From Microcaldota archaeon (GTDB lineage Archaea > Micrarchaeota > Micrarchaeia > Micrarchaeales > CABMGC01): DNA of 39,528 nt. A model generated the notes under the pieces. That model was given only the letters and a program-made list of their open reading frames with translations, did no database searches and had not been told where the DNA came from. The translations under genes and the position numbers were made by a program. Below, piece by piece: positions 1-8,271 of the stretch (position 1 is its first letter; each line of letters begins with the position of its first letter). The stretch covers positions 1 through 39,528 of the forward strand of contig DAHUYR010000027.1 in assembly GCA_027315135.1 (NCBI GenBank), in the 5' to 3' direction.

Positions 1-1
1 G

Positions 2-901
2 ATAAACATTTTAGGAAACGAGGCTCTGCAGGCCATAGCTGCAGGAGGTGCAACTGCAATACCTAATGCAATACTTGCATTTGGCCCATTATTCTTCTCA
101 GTATTAGTCATGCTGGTTAGCATATACGCATACGACATAAATGTGGAGGTGCCTCTCGCATTCAGCCAGCTGCGCGGAGTAGGCGGAAGACTTCCAATAC
201 CATTCCTCTACGTAAGCGTTTTGCCTGTAATACTTGCAACGTCGCTGATACTCAGCCTTACTGTGTGGTTCGGCTTCCTTTCAGGAGTTTCCGGAGGGTT
301 AGCTCCGCTTGCACACTTCATTGCTTATTATCAAAAAGTTCCTTCCTCTAGTGGGGGGCTGACGAACAATCTTGTAGGAGGAATAGTATACTTGATATCT
401 CCTAACTTCCCTCTTCCATACTCGAGCAGCTATGGGGGAATCGGTGGCTACGGGCCCTACTTCTCATACCTTGCAACTGGTGTGAGCCCATTGTACCTAC
501 CGACAGGAGGTCTGATATACGTGCCTGAATGGATACACATCATAACCTACACGTTAGTGCTGATAATTCTCTGCGTCATATTCGGAAGATTCTGGATAGA
601 GATGACCGGGCAGAGCCCGAAGAACGTAGCCGAACAGCTGCAGAGCGTAGGATGGCAGATACCTGGATTCAGAAGGGATCCTAGGATAACAGAGAACGTG
701 CTCAACAAATACATACCTACAATAACAATTCTCGGAAGCATATTCGTAGGCCTTCTCGCAGCAATGGCAACCCTTACTGGCGCCGTAGGAACAGGCATGG
801 GAGTGCTTCTTACAGTCGGAATAATGTACATGCTTTACAAGCAGCTGGAGCAGGATCACTCACTTGAGACTGTACCTGGACTAAACAAAATTCTTTCATA
901 G
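2..901 (+). CDS. secY: Preprotein translocase subunit SecY, C-terminal part (5' truncated by window edge)
   Basis: Open frame extends upstream of the listed ORF to the window start (INILGNEALQAIAAGGATAIPNAILAFGPLFFSVLVM...); SecY C-terminal signature FWIEMTGQSPKNVAEQLQ...GWQIPGFRRDPRITENVLNKYIP...GTGMGVLLTVGIMYMLYKQLEQD. Confidence 0.95.
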   Translation: MNILGNEALQAIAAGGATAIPNAILAFGPLFFSVLVMLVSIYAYDINVEVPLAFSQLRGVGGRLPIPFLYVSVLPVILATSLILSLTVWFGFLSGVSGGLAPLAHFIAYYQKVPSSSGGLTNNLVGGIVYLISPNFPLPYSSSYGGIGGYGPYFSYLATGVSPLYLPTGGLIYVPEWIHIITYTLVLIILCVIFGRFWIEMTGQSPKNVAEQLQSVGWQIPGFRRDPRITENVLNKYIPTITILGSIFVGLLAAMATLTGAVGTGMGVLLTVGIMYMLYKQLEQDHSLETVPGLNKILS

Positions 902-908
902 TAATTTC

Positions 909-1211
909 ATGGACAGGAAGGAAACGATTAGGAAACTTGGAGCTTATAGTCTTACTGATTTTCAGAGGAAGGTCCTGCTCGCAACCTCCTCAATTCCTAA
1001 AGGCCAGACACGAACCTATAAGCAGGTAGCGGAAATGGCCGGCTATCCTGGTGCAGCAAGAGCTGTAGGAGCTGTAATGAAGATGAATCCGCTGGCACCT
1101 GCTATCCCATGCCACAGGGTGATAAAATCAGATGGCAGAATAGGGAAGTATTCTGCTCCTGGAGGAACGAAGAAGAAAATGGCCATGCTCAAGAAAGAGC
1201 ATGCAATATGA
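909..1211 (+). CDS. ogt: Methylated-DNA--[protein]-cysteine S-methyltransferase (MGMT/Ogt, short form)
   Basis: IPCHRVI active-site motif, GYPGAARAVGAVMKMNP wing, 100 aa. Confidence 0.92.
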   Translation: MDRKETIRKLGAYSLTDFQRKVLLATSSIPKGQTRTYKQVAEMAGYPGAARAVGAVMKMNPLAPAIPCHRVIKSDGRIGKYSAPGGTKKKMAMLKKEHAI

Positions 1212-2195
1212 TTAGGTTCCTCTTACGTTTTTGTATTTCAATATCTTTCGCAATTCAATTGCAAGGTTACCAAATCCTATTGCGCCTACTACTATCAGTA
1301 CAAGAACCGTTGCAATTGTTATGGAATCAAGGTTAGGTATGGGATTCCCGGTGCTTAATGCAAAGTTGTCTATCAACGGGAAGAGAATTATCAGCAGGCC
1401 TATGATTGCAAATGCAATACCTCCATAATAGAGTGTCCTTCCTGCTGTCATGCGCCCCACATGCTTTATCTGCTCTTCACTCAGCTTCTTTATCCTTGCA
1501 AGATTAGCAAACAGCGCGCCGAAGATTATCTGCATGATCATCGTGCCTATCCCGAACATCATGCCTACCAGAGGCGCATATATCAGTCCAGGAACCTGTG
1601 GCGCAAGTATGAATGTTATTATCGTAGAATACGCTCCGAATCCCCATCCTGCTATCAGGCCATGTACTACGGCCATTTTAAGCGAAACATTCTTCGGCCC
1701 AGCTTCATGTATGGGTACTCGTTCCGCATGTTCAGTATGGTGCTCTCCGCCCATCAACCGTTTTCCTATATCAAGATGCAGATAGAGTTTCTTGTTCAGT
1801 ATGTAAAAACCTGCCACAGCCATGACTATCCCAACAATGACATACACAGGCCCGTCAAGATTGTATACTTTGTATATGGCAGCAAGCCCTAGGAATCCTA
1901 GAGTGGTGAGTATAGCCCTTTGTATTGTAAAGCCTGCAGAAAAGGCAAAACCTGCCTTCATACCTTTTCTTGTGCTGTAGCTGCCGATTGCATAACTGAA
2001 TGTTATGGGCCAGGTGTGCTCATCAGGAGTAGCACCATGCATTATACCCAGTATCAGCGCAATAACCAGTATTGTACCAAGGGCAAGGTTGTCAGATGGG
2101 TTAAGCACATACTGTATCTCATTTGAGATGGCAGTGCCTGCAGGCGTTATCGTGAAGAGCAGAACTAACAACAGGATGGTTCCTGCCATTGCCAC
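1212..2195 (-). CDS. Multi-pass membrane protein, likely nickel/cobalt (NiCoT/UreH-like) transporter
   Basis: Several TM segments, IMHGATPDEHTWPITFSYAIGSYS motif and His-rich cytoplasmic loop (GEHHTEHAERVPIHEAG); divergent from a NikR-like regulator. Confidence 0.7.
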   Translation of the reverse strand: MAMAGTILLLVLLFTITPAGTAISNEIQYVLNPSDNLALGTILVIALILGIMHGATPDEHTWPITFSYAIGSYSTRKGMKAGFAFSAGFTIQRAILTTLGFLGLAAIYKVYNLDGPVYVIVGIVMAVAGFYILNKKLYLHLDIGKRLMGGEHHTEHAERVPIHEAGPKNVSLKMAVVHGLIAGWGFGAYSTIITFILAPQVPGLIYAPLVGMMFGIGTMIMQIIFGALFANLARIKKLSEEQIKHVGRMTAGRTLYYGGIAFAIIGLLIILFPLIDNFALSTGNPIPNLDSITIATVLVLIVVGAIGFGNLAIELRKILKYKNVRGT

Positions 2196-2254
2196 TGCGA
2201 CATTTCTCCTATCCGTATAATCACACTAAAGAGTGCTAATAGGGCTTATATGTT

Positions 2255-2276
2255 AATAAATATTACGATATTTATT
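2255..2276. promoter_or_regulatory. 22-bp perfect palindrome AATAAATAT-TACG-ATATTTATT between nickel transporter and nikR; candidate operator
   Basis: 9-bp perfect arms, 4-nt spacer, in the divergent intergenic region. Confidence 0.5.
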
Positions 2277-2322
2277 ATTAACTATATCAAAAAAAGATTG
2301 ATACTATTAATAAAGTGGCATC

Positions 2323-2709
2323 ATGGAGATAATGAGCATATCTTTGGACAAGGAAACACTGCAGGAACTGAACGAGATACAGGAGAGCCTTGGCTTCAAA
2401 AGCAGGTCAAAGATGCTGAGATCAACGATAGACCTCCTTCTGAGCGAATACAATGTCTTAGAATCTCTTAAAGGCGAACACAACGTAGTGTTTGTAATAA
2501 CCTATAAGGACACTGAAAAGAACCATGTCTCAAGCATATTGCACGACTTCGAGAATGAGATCAAGGTGACTGTGCATCAGCACAACGGCACGATATGCCT
2601 TGATATGCTGAACATGGCAGCTGACGCGCAGAGGATAAAGAAACTCTTCGCAGAGATGAAGAGGAGCAAATGCATAAGGTCTATGAACTTCACCCTACTC
2701 GGGCGCTAA
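2323..2709 (+). CDS. nikR: NikR-like nickel-responsive ribbon-helix-helix transcriptional regulator
   Basis: N-terminal RHH (MSISLDKETLQELNEIQESLGFKSRSKMLRSTIDLLL) plus ACT-like domain with VTVHQHNGTICLDMLNM (His-x-His...Cys metal-site pattern). Confidence 0.85.
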   Translation: MEIMSISLDKETLQELNEIQESLGFKSRSKMLRSTIDLLLSEYNVLESLKGEHNVVFVITYKDTEKNHVSSILHDFENEIKVTVHQHNGTICLDMLNMAADAQRIKKLFAEMKRSKCIRSMNFTLLGR

Positions 2710-2710
2710 T

Positions 2711-2992
2711 CTAATCAGTCTCTCCTCTTAATGCCAACCCTAGAGTATGCGCAAGCTTGAGCCTATATGCCTTATTCAAGCCCTCCCCGTTCATGTTGAC
2801 ATGGCCCTTCATACCGCTGTCAGGATTCAATACCTGCACACAACCATGATTGTTATTGTTCAATACGACCATTCCAGCATCTCTTAACTCCCTAACGAAG
2901 CCCTTCGGCTTGACAGTTCCGGATCTATTTATTGCCTCTGCAACCTTCTGCACATTAACTCTGTTAGAGTGATTGATATTAATCAGCGTCAT
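2711..2992 (-). CDS. Hypothetical protein (about 93 aa from the internal ATG; track ORF extends to 3106)
   Basis: ORF MTLININHSNRVNVQKVAEAINRSGTVKPKGFVRELRDAGMVVL..., no family recognised; start uncertain. Confidence 0.45.
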   Translation of the reverse strand: MTLININHSNRVNVQKVAEAINRSGTVKPKGFVRELRDAGMVVLNNNNHGCVQVLNPDSGMKGHVNMNGEGLNKAYRLKLAHTLGLALRGETD

Positions 2993-3218
2993 AAAACCAC
3001 AAGATAAACGTGCAAAAACGGTATTTATGTCTTTTCTGCAAACACCTCCATACCTGCAATTCATTTCAACAACAGAATCGGAAATCAAATGCACATGCGC
3101 CAGCATTGCAACAGCTTCTATGTTACCAACAGTTATGGCACGTAATGCAGTAATCCAACACTACTCGCAAGCAGCAAAAGCAGAAGGAGAATAATGCGAG
3201 ACTTCTAAGACCATGCGG

Positions 3219-3770
3219 TTATCTTCTTTTCTTTGCTGACCTGGCAGAGTAGTCTCCGAACTCTGCAAGTTTGTACCACCAGCTTATCTTGCCCTCAAGC
3301 CACTCATCAAGCGAGTATCTACTGATTCCGAATTCAGTATTTATCAGAATAAGTGCCAGAAATACTATAGCATAGATTATGCCTGTGCCTATGTCTGTCG
3401 AGCTTGGGCCGTAAGCTCCTCCGAAGCCTTCTGGCACTGCCCATATTATGAGGCTGAGGAACAATCCGAGAGAATATGCAATCTTTCTCACGAATCCGAA
3501 TATCAGCGCAAGTCCCAGCAAAGTCTCAGATATGGCTATGAGGTAGAACCAGAACTGTGGAGTTTGCCCGACAACGCCTGCCCAGAAATTAAACCATGGC
3601 ATTAGAAATGCAGGCTGTGAGACTCCTGCAGCTTGAACCATCTGTGTAAAAGTGGCAGGGCTGTCGAACAGGAACTTGAAGGCTCCATCAATAAGCCAGA
3701 CTATGCCGAATATTATGCGTATTGCAGTCTTTAGGAAGAGCCTGTTGTTATAGAAAAACCCGCCTTTCAT
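3219..3770 (-). CDS. DoxX/DoxD-like membrane protein
   Basis: Four-TM DoxX/TQO-small-subunit-like pattern (RIIFGIVWLIDGAFKF...; ETLLGLALIFGFVRK). Track ORF start (3893) lies inside a tRNA, so start moved to MKGGFFYNN. Confidence 0.7.
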   Translation of the reverse strand: MKGGFFYNNRLFLKTAIRIIFGIVWLIDGAFKFLFDSPATFTQMVQAAGVSQPAFLMPWFNFWAGVVGQTPQFWFYLIAISETLLGLALIFGFVRKIAYSLGLFLSLIIWAVPEGFGGAYGPSSTDIGTGIIYAIVFLALILINTEFGISRYSLDEWLEGKISWWYKLAEFGDYSARSAKKRR

Positions 3771-3817
3771 TACAACCGTATTAACAAGCATCGGCAAACT
3801 TTTTAACACTAATGTTC

Positions 3818-3891
3818 GGGCATGACGGGATTTGAACCCGTAACCATCTGGTCCGAAGCCAGATGCGCTATCCAAGTTGCGCCACATGCCC
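3818..3891 (-). tRNA. tRNA-Arg(TCG)
   Basis: Folded by eye: acceptor GGGCATG/CATGCCC, anticodon arm TCTGG-CTTCGGA-CCAGA, T-arm ACGGG-TTCAAAT-CCCGT. Confidence 0.95.
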
Positions 3892-3988
3892 AAAAGACTA
3901 TTGCATATCTATACTGTTAAATATAAAGAAGACTGACGTCCAGCAAAAGGTTAATAATATTTAACGTATTATACCTGTACGTGTTTTT

Positions 3989-4387
3989 ATGATAACGGAA
4001 GTAAACATACAAAGAGTAGAAGCCAAAAGAGAGCACAAGGATCTGATAGCGAACATGAAGTTCAATATCAACTTTGATGAAGTGAAAGTTGACAAGGAGA
4101 ACGTCAACGTAGAGTTCACGTTTACTACAGATTACGAAGGCCAGGAAGGCTCAAAGAACATAGGCAGATTAGAGATAAAGGGAAACATAGTCTCCAAGGA
4201 GAGCAAGAAGGATACTGAAGAGATAGTGAGCATGTGGAAGGACAAGAAGACGCTTCCTATAAACTTTGCAGAGGATGTAATAAACATGCTAAACTTCGAG
4301 TGCGGTTCAAGAGGAACGCTTGTTGCATACTCTATGGGCTTTGTAGCTCCGCTACCACTCTCAAGAGCACGCCTTCAGGAAAAATAA
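3989..4387 (+). CDS. Conserved archaeal hypothetical protein, possibly SecB-like fold
   Basis: 132-aa ORF upstream of polB; beta-rich pattern and LPLS C-terminus resemble archaeal SecB-like hypotheticals (weak recognition). Confidence 0.6.
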   Translation: MITEVNIQRVEAKREHKDLIANMKFNINFDEVKVDKENVNVEFTFTTDYEGQEGSKNIGRLEIKGNIVSKESKKDTEEIVSMWKDKKTLPINFAEDVINMLNFECGSRGTLVAYSMGFVAPLPLSRARLQEK

Positions 4388-4439
4388 CCGGCAAATTCAA
4401 CCAGCAGCTTGACAGGAACGGACAGCCGCAGGTGAGGCT

Positions 4440-6860
4440 ATGATGTTACAGGGAGTCCTTATTGATATAGACTATGTTTTATCTGCAGGCAGGAGCATAA
4501 TCCGTCTTACTCTGAAGAACAACGAAGGCGTATACTCCATACTTGACAAGGAATTCTATCCCCACTTCAGGCTTGTTCCGTACAACAGCAACGTCGACAC
4601 TTCTTCTATGGAAAAGATGTCCTTCATGGACAAGCAAGGCAGTAAGATAGCAATACACAAGGTCACAAGAAAGACCATGACTCTTTTAGGAAAGGAAAAG
4701 GCGATACTGGAAGTAGAGGTGAACAACTCCAGGAGCGTTCCGGATATAAGCAGGGTGCTCTCAGAATTCGGCGAGTCATACGAATACGATATTCTCTACT
4801 GGAAGAGATACCTGATAGACAAGCGGCTCAACCCGCTGCACGGAGTCTCCGCAGAGGTCCACGAAGAGGAAGGAGAGCTTGTGCTTGACAGCATAAAGGA
4901 AGCTGAAAAGGAGTACAAGCTAGAAAAAGGGCTTACCTACATGTGCTTCGACATAGAGACCTACAATCCATCGGTGGTCCCAAGGCCTGACAAGGACCCT
5001 GCAATAATGATAAGCTACTATACGGACGGAGAGGCAGCCGTGCTCACCACCAAGAAGATAAACAGGCAGTTCGTGAAGACCTTTGCGAATGAGAAGGAGA
5101 TGATACAGGCTTTTGTAAAGCTGATAAAGGAAAAAGACATCGACATACTGTCTGGATACAACTCCTCAAACTTTGACATCCCGTACCTTATGAAGAGAGC
5201 CGAGAAGAACGGCATAAGCTTCCACATAGGCAGATACGATGAAGATGTGAGGCAGGAGCATCACGGCCTTTTGGAAGCGATACGCATTCCAGGCAGGATA
5301 AACCTTGATGTGTACAATGTAGCTAGGTTTGTCTCAATAGTCGGCGCATCAGAGAAGCTGATTAAGATAAACAGGTTCACATTATCCGAAGTCTACAGGG
5401 CGATAAGCGGCGATACGAAGATAACGGTGGACAAGAGCAACATATGGCAGATATGGGACGGTTCAGATGCTGATCTGGAGGAGCTTGCCGATTATTCTTT
5501 AAGCGATTCTGTGACTCTTAACAAGCTGTATGAGTTTTTCATAAACCTGCAGATAGAGACGTCAAAGGTTTCGAGACTCACTCTTGCCGAGAATGCGGTA
5601 TCGACAACCGGGCAGCTGGTGGAAGCGCTTCTTATGAGATATGCTTCTGACAACAACGAGATTGTGCCGAATAAGCCTTCGCAGTATGAGATAAGCGACC
5701 GCATGTCGAATCCGATAGAGGGCGCATTTGTAAAGACCCCGGAAGCCGGCATATATGATAACATAATAGTATTCGACTTCAGGAGTCTGTACCCGTCAAT
5801 AATAATCTCCCATAATATAGATCCTTCAACCATTGCGGACAAGGCGTATTCAGGAAAGGCGAGCGAATCGCCAAACGGCATAAGATTCATGTCCCAGCCT
5901 GTAGGGATCATACCAAAGGCACTGAAGAAACTTCTTGACGACAGGAAGGACATAAAGACTGCATACAAAAAGGATCCTGATAATCAGACGCTTGCCGCAA
6001 GATCAAGTGCACTGAAGATATTGGCAAACTCGTTTTACGGCTATCTGGGATATGCAAGGTCAAGATGGTATTCCAGGAACTGCGCAGCAAGCGTAACTGC
6101 TTATGGCAGATCCTATATTACCATGACTATAGACGAGGCAGAGAAGGCGGGGTTCAAGGTTCTTTACGGAGATACGGACAGCATCTTCCTGCAGGCGCAG
6201 GCCAAGAGCAAGGAAGAGGCGATGAAATTCCTCAATGACATAAACTCGAAACTGCCTGAAACCATGGAGCTCGAGCTGGAAGATTTTTATGTAAGGGGAG
6301 TATTCGTAGGCAAAAAAGGCAGCGACTCTGCCGGAGCGAAGAAGAAATACGCCCTGCTTTCAGAAGCCGGCAGGGTCAAGATAAAGGGATTCGAGCTTGT
6401 AAGAAGGGATTGGTCAAACGTTGCAAGGACAACTCAGAAGGAGGTGCTGGAAGCTATACTTAAGGAAGGGAGCAAGGAGAAGGCGATACAGATAGTAAAG
6501 GATGTATTGAGCAGGCTGCGTGAAGGAAGAGTAGAATTGAAGGATCTCATAATCTACACTCAGCTCAGGAAAGGCATAGACAAATACGATGCGAAATCTC
6601 CGGAGCTTGCAGCAGCAATCAAGGCAATCCAGAAAGGCGCAAAGACAAAGGAAGAGGTCGAAGGCGCAACCATAGGTTATATAATAACCAGAAGCGGAAA
6701 TACCATATCGGAAAAGGCGGAGATTGATGAGCTGGCAGACTCGTACGACCCTGACTACTACATAAACCACCAAGTGGTTCCTGCAACACTTAAGATACTG
6801 AAGGAATTGGGGTTCAGCGAGGAAGAGCTCAAAGGCGGAGGCGTGCAAAAGAGACTGTGA
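4440..6860 (+). CDS. polB: DNA polymerase family B
   Basis: ExoI DIETYNP, ExoII NSSNFDIPYLMKR, ExoIII YSLSDSVTL, PolA DFRSLYPSII, PolB KILANSFYGYLGY, PolC YGDTDSIF. Confidence 0.98.
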   Translation: MMLQGVLIDIDYVLSAGRSIIRLTLKNNEGVYSILDKEFYPHFRLVPYNSNVDTSSMEKMSFMDKQGSKIAIHKVTRKTMTLLGKEKAILEVEVNNSRSVPDISRVLSEFGESYEYDILYWKRYLIDKRLNPLHGVSAEVHEEEGELVLDSIKEAEKEYKLEKGLTYMCFDIETYNPSVVPRPDKDPAIMISYYTDGEAAVLTTKKINRQFVKTFANEKEMIQAFVKLIKEKDIDILSGYNSSNFDIPYLMKRAEKNGISFHIGRYDEDVRQEHHGLLEAIRIPGRINLDVYNVARFVSIVGASEKLIKINRFTLSEVYRAISGDTKITVDKSNIWQIWDGSDADLEELADYSLSDSVTLNKLYEFFINLQIETSKVSRLTLAENAVSTTGQLVEALLMRYASDNNEIVPNKPSQYEISDRMSNPIEGAFVKTPEAGIYDNIIVFDFRSLYPSIIISHNIDPSTIADKAYSGKASESPNGIRFMSQPVGIIPKALKKLLDDRKDIKTAYKKDPDNQTLAARSSALKILANSFYGYLGYARSRWYSRNCAASVTAYGRSYITMTIDEAEKAGFKVLYGDTDSIFLQAQAKSKEEAMKFLNDINSKLPETMELELEDFYVRGVFVGKKGSDSAGAKKKYALLSEAGRVKIKGFELVRRDWSNVARTTQKEVLEAILKEGSKEKAIQIVKDVLSRLREGRVELKDLIIYTQLRKGIDKYDAKSPELAAAIKAIQKGAKTKEEVEGATIGYIITRSGNTISEKAEIDELADSYDPDYYINHQVVPATLKILKELGFSEEELKGGGVQKRL

Positions 6861-6869
6861 GGTTGTAAA

Positions 6870-7772
6870 ATGGATGACAAAATGATTAATAGCCTGAAGG
6901 ATGCAGGCAAGGCATCGGCAGAGGCTCTTGCACTTGCAAAGAGTATAATCAAGCCAGGTAAGAGCATACTTGAGGCAGCAGAAGAGATAGAGGAGTCGAT
7001 GAAAGCAAAGGGCTTCCAGCTTGCATTTCCTGTAAACCTCTCGATAAACGAGCAAGCAGCGCACTTCACCCCGGAAACAGATGACAAGAGCGTGTTCTCA
7101 GGCAACGACCTGATAAAGGTGGACCTTGGGGCAAGGAAGGGTACTCTGCTCACAGATTGTGCTATAACCATTGACCTGTCAAACAAGCATGCAAAGCTCG
7201 TGGAAGCTGTAGAAGAGGCCCTTTCAAATGCTATATCTGCGGTTAAGGTAGGAAGGCAGCTAAGAGATATAGGCAAAGAGATAGAAAACACGGCGACAAA
7301 GCATGGCTTCAAACCAATAAAGAATCTTGGAGGCCATGGCATAAGCGAGACAGACCTGCATGCCGATATATTTATACCTAATTACGACAACGGAGACAAT
7401 ACGAAGCTGGAAGAGGGGCAGCTGATTGCCATAGAGCCCTTCCTCACGACAGGAAGAGGCCAGGTCGAGGACAGCACCTACACGGCAATATTCCAGAAAA
7501 CGGCCAAATGCCTGACCAGATCGACCGAGGCGCGAATAGTCGACTCGTTTATCGAAGATAATTTCGTCACTTATCCGTTTGCTGCAAGATGGCTTTCAAG
7601 GGCGCTGGAAGAGCTCGATGACTTCAAGATAAGAAGAGGCTTAGCAGAGCTCATCAATGCAGGAGCGTTGGAGCCGTTCCCTGGTCTTATAGAGAAGGGC
7701 AGGGGAATGGTGGTGCAGGCTGAGAAGTCATTGATAGTGCAGAAAGACGGCTGTGAAATAATAACAAAATGA
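6870..7772 (+). CDS. map: Methionine aminopeptidase type II
   Basis: LIKVDLGARKGTLLTDCAITIDL, NLGGHGISETDLH, IAIEPFLTTGRGQVED metal-ligand pattern. Confidence 0.93.
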   Translation: MDDKMINSLKDAGKASAEALALAKSIIKPGKSILEAAEEIEESMKAKGFQLAFPVNLSINEQAAHFTPETDDKSVFSGNDLIKVDLGARKGTLLTDCAITIDLSNKHAKLVEAVEEALSNAISAVKVGRQLRDIGKEIENTATKHGFKPIKNLGGHGISETDLHADIFIPNYDNGDNTKLEEGQLIAIEPFLTTGRGQVEDSTYTAIFQKTAKCLTRSTEARIVDSFIEDNFVTYPFAARWLSRALEELDDFKIRRGLAELINAGALEPFPGLIEKGRGMVVQAEKSLIVQKDGCEIITK

Positions 7773-7776
7773 TCAC

Positions 7777-8265
7777 ATGAGATGCCCTTATTGTGGAAAC
7801 GACAGCACTGAAGTGATCGATTCCAGAGAGGTTCCAAACGAATCGAGCACAAGAAGGAGAAGGCAGTGCACAGACTGCAAGCACAGGTTCACAACTTACG
7901 AAAAGCCGGACTTTGCAGGCGTCACAGTAATAAAAAGAGACAATACAAGGGAATCCTTCAACAGGGACAAGGTGCTGAGCGGAATAATGAAGGCATGCGA
8001 GAAGCGAAAGATAAGCAGGGAGGCTATGGACCGGGTTGTCGATAAGATAGAGGCAAAGATAAACGGCAATGAGATAAAAGAGATAAAGTCTAGCGCCATA
8101 GGGGACATGGTCGTCAAGGAGCTATTCAAGCTTGACTCTGTAGCTTACATACGCTTTGCTAGCGTTTACAAGAATTTTGACTCTCCTGAAGAGTTCATGA
8201 GGGTTGTGCAGCTATTCGAGAAGGGAAAGAAGAAAGAAAAAAAGGAAAAGAAGGAAAAGAAATAG
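7777..8265 (+). CDS. nrdR: Transcriptional repressor NrdR (Zn ribbon + ATP cone) with Lys/Glu C-terminal tail
   Basis: MRCPYCGNDSTEVIDSREVPNESSTRRRRQCTDCKHRFTTYEKP; ATP cone VIKRDNTRESFNRDKVLSGIMKACEKR. Confidence 0.95.
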   Translation: MRCPYCGNDSTEVIDSREVPNESSTRRRRQCTDCKHRFTTYEKPDFAGVTVIKRDNTRESFNRDKVLSGIMKACEKRKISREAMDRVVDKIEAKINGNEIKEIKSSAIGDMVVKELFKLDSVAYIRFASVYKNFDSPEEFMRVVQLFEKGKKKEKKEKKEKK

Positions 8266-8271
8266 GTGCGA

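Noticed and set aside
2973-3194. 73-aa plus-strand ORF overlapping the 2711..3106 ORF
   Set aside because: No family signal and no clear promoter; coding status on either strand is uncertain here.
3771-3893. N-terminal extension of the DoxX-like ORF (track start 3893)
   Set aside because: It overlaps tRNA-Arg(TCG) on the same strand; the leading residues are translated tRNA.
4234-4443. Possible frameshift joining 3989..4387 to the overlapping ORF 4234..4443
   Set aside because: The 132-aa protein already ends in a plausible LPLS-type C-terminus, and the overlapping frame before the junction does not look like the same protein.
6414-7064. 216-aa antisense ORF over polB/map
   Set aside because: Cys/Leu/Tyr-rich shadow ORF opposite a well-supported polymerase coding frame.
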